A stretch of DNA of 25,659 nt from the NCBI GenBank assembly GCA_943704425.1, contig CALSCP010000281.1:63640-89298 (forward strand). Direction: 5' to 3'. Made by a program: the position numbers and the translations under genes. The notes beneath the pieces were generated by a model. That model had not been told where the DNA came from and searched no databases. It saw only the letters and a list, made by a program, of their open reading frames with translations. Within the stretch, counting starts at the first letter, position 1; each line of letters starts with the position of its first letter. Source of the DNA: Ministeria vibrans ATCC 50519 (lineage: Eukaryota > Opisthokonta > Filasterea). This document shows, in pieces, positions 10,340 to 23,111 of this stretch.

Positions 10340-10422
10340 GTCAGTTCGCGTGCGACTCCCGCATGCAACACTGGCCCACACTGACCCCCCTTCCCACCTC
10401 CGTGTGTACCGTCTCTGCGTAG

Positions 10423-13400
10423 GTGCAAGAGATGCGCAACGACGTGACGGCGGCTGAAGAGCGATCGGTGCGTCGCTGGCTCGGCTCGCTGGTGGCCGAA
10501 AACGACAACCCCGACCAGGCCATTGACAGAGTACGCCCCTATCCACACCTCTTGTTCTTCTTCTCCACTCTTCTTCTTCTTCTTCTTCTTCTGCGTTTTT
10601 TTTTTTCACTCGGTGTGTCTTTGTGAACTTATTATATCATTGCTCTTTCTCTGGCGCTGTAGGAGGAAGCAGTGCAGCACGTCATTGCTGCGCGAAACCG
10701 TGCGACACAGGCGGAGCGAAAGCTCAAGGTTTGGCTCACACGGAGCAAGGATGGCCTGTTCTAATCCATCGTGTTGTGTCCCGTGATGTGTAGGTGCTGG
10801 AAGAGAAGATTAGTAAGCTGCTCAACGACGACGGTCCCTATGCGGCACCCGTCAAGATTGGCAAGGCCGTTCTTGTCGACTACGATGTAAGCGACACAGC
10901 CAGGCGATGAAGAGATGTAAACCATTTTGTTTCTTTTGTCTCGTTTCTAGCCGAATGTGGAAGCACAGTTTTCGAACAAGAACTTTGCGCCGGGCGCAGT
11001 GATTGTGGACGGACAATTGTACGCCGATCCGAACTCGGCAATGCGACGACAAGGTGGTCAGTCGGTGCAGACACTAATGGCCCAACCCGACGACATTTAC
11101 GCGACCACAGCCTACTACGAGGACAACGCGCCCGAAGAACAAGAGGTGTACGCCAAGCCGGTGCGCGCAGGTGGTGGTGGTGGTGGTGGTGGTGGTGGTG
11201 GTGGTGCAGGAGGTGGCGCACGCAGCGGTGCTGGTGGTAGCAGCAGCGCCGGTGGTGGTGGCAAGTCTGGTGGCGACGCTGGCTTTGGCGGCGACCAACT
11301 GGAGTTTTATGAGGACGACGATGCCGAGGACATGTTTGTCAATGTGAGCGCCCAGGAGGCTGCGGATGAAGACGACGAAGAGGAGGACACTGACGTGCTG
11401 GACAAGGCGTTGGATCCCAAGGAGAAGCAGCGTGAGGAGATGAAGAAGAAGAACAAGTTGAAGATCAAGGTGGGGAAGGCAGAGGAGCGCGACGAGGCCG
11501 GACGACGCACGGTGAAGCGCGAGCGACTCGAGCTCAATGGTTACCTCACGATGCAGGGACAAAAGAACAAGCGCTCGTGGAAGCGACTTTTCTTTGTGCT
11601 GCACGGTCGCGTGTTGCTGTACTACAAGAGTGCAGAGGACATTGAGGCGAAGGAGGCGCCCAAGCCGCTGGGTCGCATCAACGTGAGCAATTTTAGCAAG
11701 ATTGCGCGCGTCAAGAACGACCAGAAGGGCCACTGCTTTGAGATTCGCACGCCCACCGAGGCTTTTGTCTTTAGCGGCGACAGCAAGGAGCAGCGTAACG
11801 AGTGGGTCAAGGTGCTGAATCTGGTGCAGAAGAGCACGGCCGAGCGATCGCGTCCCGAGGACAACGGCACCGCCATGCGCGGTTGGATGACCAAGGTGAA
11901 GCGCGGTCGTCTGGCTCATCGCTACTTTGTTCTGGTGGGCCGTGTGCTCTACTACCATCGCCGCGAGACGGACCTCATTCCATCAGGCGAGCTCTTCCTC
12001 CTTGACGCTCGCGTCGAAGACGTCGACCAGCTTGAGTATTCGGACAAGGAAGAGGACATTGGCGATTACCACGTCTTCGGTCTGCGCACTCGTCACTCTC
12101 TCTACCATCTTGTCGCACCCACCAGTGAGGAGAAGGACAAGGTATGGATTGTTTTTTTTTTTAAAAAACTGTCGCGCGCGCTCATGTATTTACACGCTTT
12201 CGATATGATTATTTTTAGTGGATGTTCTTCATTGTGGGCGCTAGCAACTCGTCGCAGCTTCTTTTGCGCACAGACACCGAGCGCATCATTGCGGCATTGC
12301 GTGACAACGGCAATCGCATCAGAGACCCTATTCTCAAGTCTATGACCGTCTCTTACGACCCCGATCCCATCAACGAGTCGCTCACGACCCTGCCCACCAA
12401 GGAGATGGAGACTGTCGCACTCGATGTGTGGAGGTGGATCACCGAGTACATGTCGACGCCTATCAACTTGGACGCGCCCGAAGGTCACATTGAGCTGGTG
12501 CGCAAGATCATCCAGGCCAACATTGACATGGTCGGCCTGCACAACGAGACGTACTGTCAGCTCATCAAACAGACCAACAGCACCGGTTCTATGTTCGCCA
12601 GTATGTCAAAACTGTGTGTATCTGCATTGGGACTGATAATTCATTAATTTTTTCTTGTAGGCAATGCTCCTCACATTGTCGTGCAGGGATGGCAACTGCT
12701 CACCGTCTGCATTGGGTGTTTCCTGCCTACACGCAACATCCTCAGCTACCTCAAGCTCCATCTCGAGCGCAACGGAGACTCTGATGTCCAAGAGAATGTC
12801 GGTGTGCAAAAGGAAGCTGCCTACTCTCTCAAGGTATATATTTATGTGTTCTTTTCTCTATATCGCTTTGTCTTTTTCTCCATTGCTTTGCTCCGTCTCC
12901 CTTTGTTCTCTTACTCCTTTTCTCTCCCATTTTCTCCCTTTCTTGACGCATCGTTATTTTTTTTTTTGCACTTTTTAGGCCTTGAAGCGAACTTTGGCGA
13001 TGCGTGGACGCAAGAAGACGCCGTCGAAGATGGAGATTCTGGCGCACATGAAGGGTCGTCATACGGAGTATGCATACGCGATGACGGTGGTTATCTATTT
13101 GATGAACGGTGCGTCCGTCGAGGTGGGCTTTGACGCGTCGTCGACTTGTGCAGAGCTGGCGCAGCGCGTGTGCAAGGAGCTCAACATGCGCAACATCAAC
13201 CAGAATGGGTTTGCGCTGTACCGCGAAGGGCGATCGCTCAAGGGCAAGCTCAAGTTGTCGGATTTGGTGCGCGAGTGGGAACAGGTCGAGCCGGACATTC
13301 ACAACAACTTGGCGCTCACATTTAAGCGCCGGCTCTTCTTCAAGAACAAGAACCGCGTTGACGACGACAATATGACCGATCTCGAGCGCAAGATGCTTTA

Positions 13401-14252
13401 CTACCAAGGCAAGGACGACATTGTCATGGGACGCTTCCCCGTCAACGAGGGTCTCTCCGTCGAGCTCACGTCGCTCCAGGCGCAAATCGAGCACGGCGAC
13501 TACGTGTCCGCCATCAGCGGCAAGGGCAAGCAGATTGTGGGCGATGTTCTTCGCAAGGCTCTCCCCGTCGACATGGTCTCGGGCGATCGCTTTGGGAAGG
13601 TACGGTTATGCAAACGGCAATTGGGGGTTTTTTCTTCTGATTGTTTTTTCAATTTATTTCATAGATTTTGGCCAAGCTGGAGGAGAAGATTGTGAAGCGA
13701 TGGACATCGCTGCATGGCAGTCAGCGCTCCAAATGTATCCAGCAGTATCTCAACAACATTTCGAGCTGGCCCTACTACGGCGCAACTCTCTTCAAAGCAC
13801 AGGTGAGAAAGTTGGTTTGCAATACTAATTTATGGGTGCGGTGCTCAATGAGAATGTGTGTCTGTCTTTGTGTAGCGATGGACGGGAGAGGGTAAGAAGC
13901 GCGATTTGAGTTCGCCGTTTTGGATGGCGGTGCACGAGAAGGGTATCCACGAGCTCAGCATGTCGACTATGACGAGCACAGAAGAGCACCCGTACAGCCG
14001 CGTCCTCAGCTTTGGTGTCACTCCCACTGGTATATCAGGAGAGGGATAATTTAGGAGCACTTTTCGACTGATTGATTTTGATCTCTTTTAGGATTTATGA
14101 TGGTGGTGCGTGTCAAGGACGAGAAGACAAAGCTGACGGTGACGGAGAAGCGATTCCTGCAGCTGGACAGCGATCAGGAGTGCACGTCGCTTGTGGCGTC
14201 GTACATCAACGACCTTATGCTGAACGAGCACGTTGAAAAGATGCACAGCTGA
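10423..14252 (+). CDS. PH-PH-MyTH4-FERM protein (PLEKHH/MAX-1 or myosin-X-like), 5' partial
   Basis: Ten exons (10423-10530, 10663-10728, 10794-10886, 10951-12141, 12219-12600, 12661-12833, 12979-13599, 13665-13802, 13876-14029, 14092-14252) give 1028 residues in phase. In order: a short charged helix (ARNRATQAERKLKVLEEKIS), a linker with Tyr motifs (DDIYATTAYYED), a Gly-rich tract, and an acidic then basic stretch. Then come PH1 (LNGYLTMQGQKNKRSWKRLF) and PH2 (MRGWMTKVKRGRLAHRYFVL). MyTH4 follows (LDVWRWITEYM ... ETYCQLIKQTN ... GWQLLTVCIGCFLPT), then FERM (VEVGFDASSTCAEL ... RLFFKNKNR ... ISSWPYYGATLF) to the stop. MyTH4-FERM tails bind microtubules or membrane receptors; PH domains bind phosphoinositides. 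This order fits PLEKHH/MAX-1, but myosin X has the same tail, and a motor could be hidden by the gap upstream. Domain calls strong, orthology open. Confidence 0.9.
11170..11290 (+). repeat. GGT/GGC repeat coding poly-Gly linker
   Basis: A GGT-rich trinucleotide run inside the large exon encodes an uninterrupted glycine stretch followed by a Gly/Ala/Ser-rich segment. It is probably a flexible linker ahead of the acidic region and PH domains. It is prone to length variation. Confidence 0.85.
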
Positions 14253-14461
<209 letters not shown>

Positions 14462-15808
14462 CTAATGAGAGTGAGAGCATTGCGAGGAAGCACAAGCGGG
14501 ATGACGAACGGCAGTCATTTGCAGGGCCGCATTGTGCCTGTCATGGGCAGCATTCTCCATCGCAGAAGTAGAAGGATCAAAGTCAGTGTGGTTATTCGTG
14601 GTGTTGTGAGTAGTGGTGGTCGTTGTCGTGTCAGTGTACACTGCGTCGTCTTCGTCGGTGTAGCCCATACCGTTGTCGCGGGGTAGGGGCAACTCAGGTC
14701 GATGCCGCCCTATGAGGTACGACAGCGCGTTGAACCATATCACTCGTACATCTGCAAGAAAAGAGTAACGTGAGCGAGATGGTGAACTAGTGTGCTAAAT
14801 GGATACCTCTTGGGAGAGTAGAGAGATCAATGTTATAGCGGGAACTATTGATGATCTCATTTGTAGTGATTCCGGCGCCAATCTGATAGAGCTGGTTGAG
14901 GCACAGATAGACTTCGGGAACAAAAGTAAAAAAATGGACCACAGCGAGCCAGACGGAGAGCGCGTCGCGGTAGTACAGGAGCACAAGAGAGCCTGCGTAT
15001 TGTTCTGTTTGGAGGGAAGGGAGTCGTGTATAAGCATAGTAATAAGTGTGTATGTGTCTGGCATGGTATGTGAGTGTAGCGATTGGGTGTGAAACGGCAA
15101 GTGTGCGAATGTGATCTAATCATCACGCAAATGATGTGATCTGCTATGCGCTATACAAGTAGTGAATAATGGTTATTCTTACCGTGAAGGTATACGATAA
15201 TTAGAAAAAAGTAGAAGGTCTGCACAAGGAGGAGACACAGAAGGAACTTGAGAAAAAGTCGGTGATTCCGACGACCCACTAAAAAAAAAGTGAGAAAAAA
15301 AACTATGTAGTTGAGCAATGAGGTACCGTCTAAATCAAGCCAAGTGCAATGGTGGTCAAATAATTCAACACAGTGATCGCATACGGGACAGTGCTTGGCT
15401 CTTTCTCGTTTGATTATCTAAACACCGAGAGACAGAAAAGAAAGTACAGATGTTAGAGTTTTTGGTATGTTCGCTTTGTCCTTTCTCTTGATTACTTCAC
15501 AAGTAGTACAAAAGAGTCGCGAAGGAAGATTGCGACTGGCAAGATCCTCAATAGTCTAAATATATTACAAACAACAGAAACCATTAATTGTGTTCGGTAC
15601 ATAGAAAGCAGACGTACAAGAGATTTGCCTTGCTCATCCGTCGCACTTTCAGTTTGCACGCCAGGTGAGATAAAGAAGACCAACTGCAGATACCAATTGA
15701 GTCCCACCAAAGCACTCACGGTCACAATCACACAACTCAGCGGATATTCATTGGATATCACTACAAACAAGACGTGATCATTTGAGTGTGTTCTGTGTTA
15801 ATACCAAA

Positions 15809-15866
<58 letters not shown>

Positions 15867-17917
15867 TTTTTATTATTATTATAATTATGCTGTTGTTGTT
15901 GAATAAATTTGTTATAATTATATTATATTCGCTATTAAGGTCACATATTGGGTATATTTGAGTGTGTTACGTGCTCGAAAGTCGCTGTAACATATGACAT
16001 CATATTTTGTGTTTACCTGGCATAATAGAGTAGAAAAACACAAAGGTGGAGAGGAGCGAAGATGCAAGAAAAATGGTCGATTGGCCAATGTTGCGCTGAT
16101 TGACTTGTTGAATCTATCATGGAGAACAAATAAAAGATGAGAGTATTATTCTAATTATATAATTATTTTATATTGTGCGTTGTTACTTCGAGATAAGTAG
16201 AGGGAAGAACAAAGGCAAACGAACCGGGAGAAGAGAGAAGAAGGAGGGTGAAGATGGCGCAGGGAATGGCAAAGAGTGGGAAAAGGGGAAACAGAGAGGC
16301 ATTGAGAAGGAGCAGAGTGAGAGGGAGAAACCTCAAAAGTGGTTTCCACTGCGACGGAATGGTCTAAAAGACAATAATTAATGTGGGTAAGGTATGGTTA
16401 CAGTCATAGTAAATATTAGTCTAATACTGAAGAGGTGATTATTTCGATTGAATTTGCGTTTGCTGATTCAAAGCGCTGCACAAAGTGTGCAAATTCGAGA
16501 TAGGACGAGTCGGCCAATTGCGCGTGTTTTTCAAGTGCAATAGCCGATGGGAGTTGCCCGCTTGAGTTTTCTACAGGTGAGTGAGTCATTGAGAATGATA
16601 GAGGGAGAGTCATTGTGTGACTGTGGTTATTTGTGACCGTCATTTTGTGTTAGAATCATACGCATTAAAGCAAGTGAGCGGTCTGTGCGAAGGAGAAGAC
16701 GGGCAATGTCAGTGTGGGCATAAGCAGCACACACGTGCAGGGGTGTTTGTCCATCGTCATCACTCACATTCTTCATGAATCAAAAACAAGAAATTGAGTT
16801 TTTAGATACAGTATTGCATTGGTGTGTGTATGTACCGAGGGTATTCTGTCGTTGCGAAGAAGGTATCTGACCGCGTCCATGCGCCACATGTTGCATGCGG
16901 CATGTAGCGCATTCCGACCCCACCTGTCACCTGAGACGCACAAAACATCAAGCGAAAGAGACGAGACACATGTCACATATACGTGCACATTCTCTCCGTC
17001 TCTCTGTTATTCTCCATCTATCTAAATAAAAAAATCTCTCTCACTCACTCATACTCTCCTGCTTACGTATGTCGTATGGACAGTTGTGGATGGTGTGGAG
17101 GTAGTGCATGACATGTACATTGTTGCTGCTTGCCGCACGGATCATGGGAGTGGCACCCATCTTGTCGGCGCAATTGAGATTGGCACCTCGTTCGATAAGC
17201 AGACGGATGAGCGGGAGGGAACCGTGTTGACACGCCATCAGAATAGGAAACTGTAAGATTGCATAAGACACAGCTGTGCAACGAGTCTTCTTATCTTCGA
17301 TAGCTTACATCTGAGCCGCCCGCCGAGAGGTTCACGTCGGCTGCGTCGTCTAAGAGTATCCTAAGCAATAAACATGATTCAATTCATGTCGTAGTCTCTC
17401 TCTCTCTCACTATGTATTTGTTGTTCTGTCGCTCTCTATGATGACAGTCTCTCTCTCTCTCTCTGTCAATGACTTCGCTATTGTCTCTCATTCTCTCTCT
17501 TCCCTCTCTTTCCGAGTGTGTTGAAGGTATCATCATTGGGCTCACCTGGCAATGTCGTGTCGTCCCATGGTGCACGCATGATGAAGGGCGGAGCGTGACG
17601 CAAAGCCACAACTGCAAAAATTGAAAAAAGAGAGAGAGAGAGAGAGAGAGAGTGAGTGAGTGAGACATTCCTTCAACCGGACACAAAATGCGCAAACAGT
17701 GATTGGAACAAAACATCGCGTACGCATTCACCGTGGCCGGATCCTTTTCAATGATCTGGCGGATCTGAGACACGCGCGCAAGGCGTACGGCGCAGATGAG
17801 AGGCGTGTCGCTGTTGTGGGAATTCGTGTCACGATTAAACCATGATTTGGTCGCTGTGGGCACAACCACGGGCTTGAATCCATCCGGAATGGGCAGCGGT
17901 GATGAGGGCCGAGACAT
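14462..17917 (-). CDS. Ankyrin-repeat DHHC palmitoyltransferase (HIP14/Akr1 type)
   Basis: Fifteen exons give 660 residues: 17724-17917, 17546-17611, 17309-17360, 17067-17250, 16836-16930, 16662-16770, 16428-16570, 16187-16363, 16017-16113, 15618-15760, 15496-15555, 15327-15417, 15183-15278, 14807-14992, 14462-14751. Every junction fits phase. About six ankyrin repeats come first ([77 protein letters not shown]). Four membrane segments follow, then the DHHC cysteine-rich domain (FCTTCE ... [10 protein letters not shown] ... [20 protein letters not shown]), two more membrane segments, and the TTxE motif ([12 protein letters not shown]). The family transfers palmitate to protein cysteines, usually at the Golgi; the ankyrin part recruits substrates. 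The Cys normally five residues after DHHC is Asp here, and the usual Pro is Thr. The tail after the TTxE region is Thr/His-rich and unmatched. About 130 bp separate its start from the AIM24 stop. Confidence 0.93.
15810..15865. repeat. (AAT)n microsatellite in DHHC intron
   Basis: About 18 AAT units lie in the intron between exons 9 and 10 of the ankyrin-DHHC gene, followed by AT-rich sequence with ATT units. Confidence 0.93.
17397..17520. repeat. CT-rich intron tract in the DHHC gene
   Basis: The intron between ankyrin exons 2 and 3 is rich in CT runs on the plus strand (GA on the coding strand). A separate (GA)n run of about 11 units lies at 17631-17652, in the preceding intron. Confidence 0.8.
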
Positions 17918-18046
17918 CACCGATAAATGGGAAACTAATACGAATAATTTTTATGATTTTATTTTGAATTAATTATGATTCTTATAATCTTTATTATGAT
18001 GATTAATTGTTTCAGTTTATCATTGTCAAAAGAAAAGAAGAAGTGT

Positions 18047-18621
18047 TTACTGCCCTTCCATGTTGGCTGCAGCAGCAACGTTTTTCACATACTTCTCAAA
18101 TGGCATCGATTGCAGAATCACTCTTCCAGGGCCCGTCAACGCAGTGTTGAACATTCCCTCGCCACCACAGCACTACAACGTAAAGAAGAATAAGCGACTG
18201 GTAAGTAGTGCCTTGTGTGTGTTCATACCATCATGCAGAGGTCGCCGACAGTGCGCACTTCATACTGACACGTGTTCTCAAAGGCGACCACGGCATGCGT
18301 GTCCACCAGCAGCAGCTCACCGGGCGCCAATGTCTTTTCCAGCACAGTTCCACCTACAGAGTCCCTAAATAAGCATACACTAACCAATGTAGATGGAGAA
18401 AGGACGTACCAGACGCAAGAAAGACCATACCGCTTCCGGCAATGGTGTTAAGGATGAAACCCTGTCCGCCACACAATGCTGCCCCCGGCTATAAGATGGA
18501 AGCAATCGTTATACATCTATTATAATGCTTACAATATTTCAGCTTACCCTTGCGACTCGGTAGGTAAACTGTAGGTTGGTGTCAAATGAGGCAAGATACG
18601 CACCACTCTTGATGGTTAAAC
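18047..18621 (-). CDS. AIM24-family protein, 5' truncated
   Basis: Four exons (18548-18621, 18410-18488, 18229-18353, 18047-18172) encode about 134 residues matching the C-terminal two thirds of the AIM24/TIGR00266 beta-sandwich family: SGAYLASFDTN, CGGQGFILNTIAGSGMVFL, LAPGELLLVDTHAVVAFE, CGGEGMFNTALTGPG and VILQSMPF. In yeast AIM24 is a mitochondrial inner-membrane protein linked to MICOS; bacterial members are poorly known. The most 5' visible exon starts in phase 1 from an acceptor (CATCCAG), so at least one earlier exon with roughly 90 residues is required. The 372 bp between it and the ELAPOR stop hold only AT/CA sequence and a long (CT)n tract, with no coding match. So either an exon is lost in an assembly collapse or the gene is broken. 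The C-terminus ends VKNVAAAANMEGQ. Confidence 0.88.
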
Positions 18622-18993
<372 letters not shown>

Positions 18994-19417
18994 CTATATG
19001 CGCGAATCATCATCGTCGTCCTCGACCAGCGCCGCAAAACCGCTGCGAGCCGTGTTGGTTGCGACAACCATGTCCGTAAGGTCTTCGTCAAAGTCGCTGG
19101 TCATGCCGTCCTGCTTCGACAGCAGATTGTAATACCGGTACTTGAGGGTTCTATAATATAAAAAAGTGAGCTACAAGACACAGCGCCAAGTCGTCACATA
19201 CCTGTTCTTCCAGTAGAGTGCGCCAGCGACACACACGACGAGGAGCAGCGCAACGACAATGGCAACGACACCCGGCACGGGAAACCCCTTCTTGTGCACA
19301 ACCGTCTGTGGGTCTGCCAGTACCTCCACGGACAGGTAGTAGTCGGTGGAGGTCGTGTCCTCAGCTGTCACCTGAACAACAAACAAAGATCAATGAATAT
19401 AAAATTAATAATAATAA

Positions 19418-19454
<37 letters not shown>

Positions 19455-22400
19455 TTTTGTGTGCATTGCATGCATTGCGTACTTTGATAACTACGGTGCT
19501 ATTGCCGGCGGGTACGTCAATGGGGACAAAGGTAGCGGGCGCAATGGCCTCGCCGGCAACGGAAATGACGGAAGTGGCATCGGTCGGAGTGACGTAGATG
19601 GAGATGGAGCGGGTGCCCGAGGGGAAGGCGCCAACGTGGTAGCGCACGCCGCCCTGATGTACCACGTGCGCAGAGCCGTCGACGATCACACCGGGCGGCG
19701 TGATAATGGTTGAGTCACACGAAATGCGCGACGTGTCGGTGATTCCGTCGCGATTCCAGCACGGCTGCGTCATTTGTAGACTCATCTGACGTACCCCATC
19801 GAGGCAGTCTCCGACGCGTGGCGATAGCATGGTCGCCGTGCACACGGGACATGCGTACGCGGTGCGCCACTCAAAGGTGTAGTTGCAGCTGCCTTGTGGT
19901 ACCTCCACCGACGTGTTGTGGGCGGCGGGTGCCGTGGGTCGCCCCACACCGGCGTCCGGGTCGCAAATCATGTCGACATAGGTTTCACGGTCCGAGTGCG
20001 CGCACGAGTCGCCGTGCGTGTAGTGCACCACAATGCCTGAGCCAGGCGCGGCGGGGGTTGTCGCCAGCGGATAGTTCGAGCGGTCTTCAAAGCCAATGGT
20101 GTCACCAATGTCAATGCTGTAGCCCCAGGCAAAGCTCTGCTGACAGGCAAACGTCCGGATGGGATTGCCATCGCCATCGGTGCAACTCGTGTTGGTATGC
20201 TCGCGCGTGCACACATTCAGATAGTACCGATGGTTCATGAATACACCCGCCGGGTGCATGTTCTCCGTGTCGCCCAACGGCGTCAAATCGTACAGCAGAC
20301 CATTGGCAACGTCGGTGTAGGTGCAGTCGGTGACGCAGTCGGTGAGCGCCGCGTTGCTTGTGGTGCCCATACCGCACGAAAGACACTCACTGGCACCCTG
20401 TGCAGGCGCAAAGGTGCCCACACTGCACGGCTGACAAGCACTCGCGCCCTCAAGACTCCACGAGCCCGCGGGACACACGTGGCAGTAGGTAGAGTCGGCA
20501 CTGGCAAAGTAGCCGGCGGCACACGGACGACATGCGGAGGCACTACCGCCAACAAAGTCGGTCACATTGAGCTGGTAGAGCATTGCTTCGCTCAGCTCGT
20601 CCATTTCCGGGCTTGTCTGCGAAAACACAAAGTTGACAGTGTAGTTTCCAGCCGTCTCAAGCGGCACCGTCATGGTCTTGATGGACCTCTCGTAGCAAGG
20701 CATGTCCCATTTGGTGCGACTAAAAGGCGGAATCTCCACTGTATGGGAAGCGCCGTTCTCGTCGAGACGATAAACACGCACACTTAACAGGCACGAGCCT
20801 GACTTGCCATCAAAGCGCCCCGAGCGCACCCCAACCGCCCATGACACCTCGGCCTGGTCGGTCGCCGTCAGAAACGACAAGGAGAAACGAGAGCTGAAGG
20901 TACCAAAGACGCGTCCGGTGCGCACGCTGGTGCCGTCCAATTGCCAGCCAGGACAGTCGCCCGTGCAGCCTGTGGTGAATCCTTCAGGCAGCGTACCCAC
21001 CCAGCGCATCATGGACAGAGAGGGAACTGCGGCCGAGCCCATGGGACACTTCTCACAAGAGAGTGGTGCGGTGGCCGACACAACACCGCCAGGACTCACA
21101 GAACCCACAGGACACCCTTCGCACATGCCGCTGACGGCGTTCAGCGTCTCACCCGGCTGACAATAGCATGGCTCCTCCGAAGCGGCCGGCAGCGTGTATG
21201 TGGCTGGATCCACAAGACAAATACGCTCGGGTGCACCGTACCAGGGGAACCAGGTGGGTGTGAACATCTGCATGCCAGTGGCAACATTGCACACACCAAT
21301 CGTCATGCTCGCGTCACCCTCTTCGCATCTGAGATATTAGCCATAATATGCAAAGAATTAAGAAAAAAATTAGTACAAAAATAATTGGTGTTGTTTGAAA
21401 GGGTGGTACGTGGGGCGGGAACGACAGGCAACGTTGCCTGGAAGAGAAAAGTCGGTAGGATCACAGTCGGTGCAGATGGTCAGGCCGTTCGTGTTGGAAT
21501 AGGTGTTCCACGGACAAGGGTCACACAACGAAGAGCCCGTGGCGTTGGCATAGGTACCGGGCGAACAAAGGGGACAGGGACCTTCGATGGCAGTGTCCGA
21601 GCCAATGAGTTCAATGCGACGAATGTTAGCCTTGTCGTTTCCGTATCGGTTGGAGATGTCTTTGGAGTAGACCCACTGGAGTGTGTGGAAGCCTGGCTCG
21701 ACATAAAACTCTTTGGTCAACCAATCTTGCACTTGGCTTTCGCGCGGCATCATAATCTAGGTGAAAGAAAAAACGAAAAAAAAATTAAAAAAAAACAAAA
21801 GAGGGAAATTTCAGGAAGGGAAGAGAAAAAGATGTAATAACTTGTGATCACCTCTCCGTCGATCAAAAACTCCAGACCATCATACTGGATGGCAGAGTCG
21901 TACGACTCTTCGGCGTCCACAATAAAAGTAAAGCGGACGAGGTTGCCGGTGGGACGGATGAAGCGCACGTTAAGGAGCAGGTTGGACGTGAGCGAGTTGA
22001 GGTTTCCGTTCTCGCCGCTGCTCAGACTCGTCGGCATAGTCGTGTTATCGGGCAGCCACGCGTTGCACGACGCGCCCTGGATGGTCTTGCACTCGGTAAT
22101 AAACTCGCCGGGCACAGGGGTCCATACGGAGTAGATATCGCCGCCGCCAATGGAGCTGGAGCCGGCAAGGCAGGGGGCGCACTGCGACGACGCAAACGGC
22201 AGACTTTCCCCGCCCGCACACGCAATGTCGCAATCCAGCCCAATCACGGGCGCCGGTGGGGATGCTCCACCTTGCACAGTGCAGTCGGCGTTCAGGTAGT
22301 AGACTGCATTGCGCAGACGCGTCAGCTACCGAATTGTGTGTGTTAGTTTTTCGAATTTTCATCCTCGTTTTGAAACAAACGAGAAAATGTGCAACAGTGT

Positions 22401-22618
22401 GACAACACGAGAGAGACGAATAAAGGATTCTTCAGACACATTGATGTAGCCGATCAAGCGATAGACAAAGGGGGGCGAGTGGCGTGGGAGGAAGCAATGG
22501 GGGTTTCGCAACGACGTACCGGATGACACGGAGTGTAAGTTGGCTGGTAGTCTGCAACTTCGCACAGCCTTGCCTCGGTCAATGCGAACAACGCAAGAGC
22601 GACCGCCAGGGCATGCAT
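18994..22618 (-). CDS. ELAPOR/EIG121-like type I membrane protein
   Basis: Six exons (22520-22618, 21852-22325, 21410-21756, 19483-21328, 19202-19371, 18994-19150) give 1030 residues in phase; animal ELAPOR1 has about 1013. A signal peptide (MHALAVALALFALTEA) starts it. Cys-rich GCC2/EGF-like repeats follow (CPLCSPGTYANATGSSLCDP, CHVCPAGSW, CQPCSVGTFAP). Then comes a mannose-6-phosphate-receptor-like (MRH) region (CTYTDVANGLLYDLTPLG ... SDRETYVDMICD ... CNYTFEWRTAYACPVC). A cadherin-like beta-sandwich (ending VTAEDTTSTDYYLSVEV) precedes one membrane helix (VPGVVAIVVALLLVVCVAGA). The cytoplasmic tail has LKYRYYNLL and ends in an acidic run. Animal ELAPOR proteins sit in late endosomes, Golgi and plasma membrane and affect autophagy and secretory granule maturation. 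The juxtamembrane beta-sandwich is an addition I do not recall in the animal protein. It is divergent from the dioxygenase gene. Confidence 0.9.
19412..19456. repeat. AAT/ATT microsatellite in ELAPOR intron 4
   Basis: Short AAT units followed by about ten ATT units lie in the 111-bp intron between the two exons flanking the beta-sandwich domain. Confidence 0.85.
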
Positions 22619-22787
22619 GGTTGGAAACGATTAACGAACGAACGAAAAAAAATGATAATGATTAATGATAAAAATATTTAATAATTAATAATGATTAAAA
22701 ATCTTTGTGAATGAAAAAAAAATCTTTAATCTCATACTGCTCACCATATTCATATTATTCCCTAATCTTCCCTGCCCCTTCTTTGAT
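22619..22787. promoter_or_regulatory. Divergent promoter between ELAPOR-like and dioxygenase genes
   Basis: Only 169 bp separate the two start codons. The stretch is strongly AT-rich (TTAATAATTAATAATGATTAAAAA around 22677-22701) between GC-richer coding ends. A shared bidirectional promoter is likely; no specific factor site can be named. Confidence 0.55.
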
Positions 22788-23077
22788 ATGACAAACCCTC
22801 GATTGAGAATTGTAACTCCGGCTGGTTTGGGATTGAGCGAGCAAGAGATTGAGGTTTGATTTGTGTGTTTCCTTCTTTTTAGTCGTGTCCATCAGCGTCA
22901 AATTTCACACGTCAAATCGCTTCTCTTCGCCTCCCTTCGCTTCTCTTTTTCTTTGACCTGTAGGATGCTGACCCATTCCAGCCGTTGCTCGCAACGCAAC
23001 TTGGCAAAGTTCGCTCTCTTTTTAGAGAGGTACGTTAAACAAATAACACATCAATTCATCGCGCGAACATTTCCCTT

Positions 23078-23111
<34 letters not shown>

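Noticed and set aside
11074-11958. Minus-strand frame of 294 codons with His/Leu-rich content
   Set aside because: It is the antisense of the PH-domain exon; the histidine run is the complement of the poly-Gly GGT tract.
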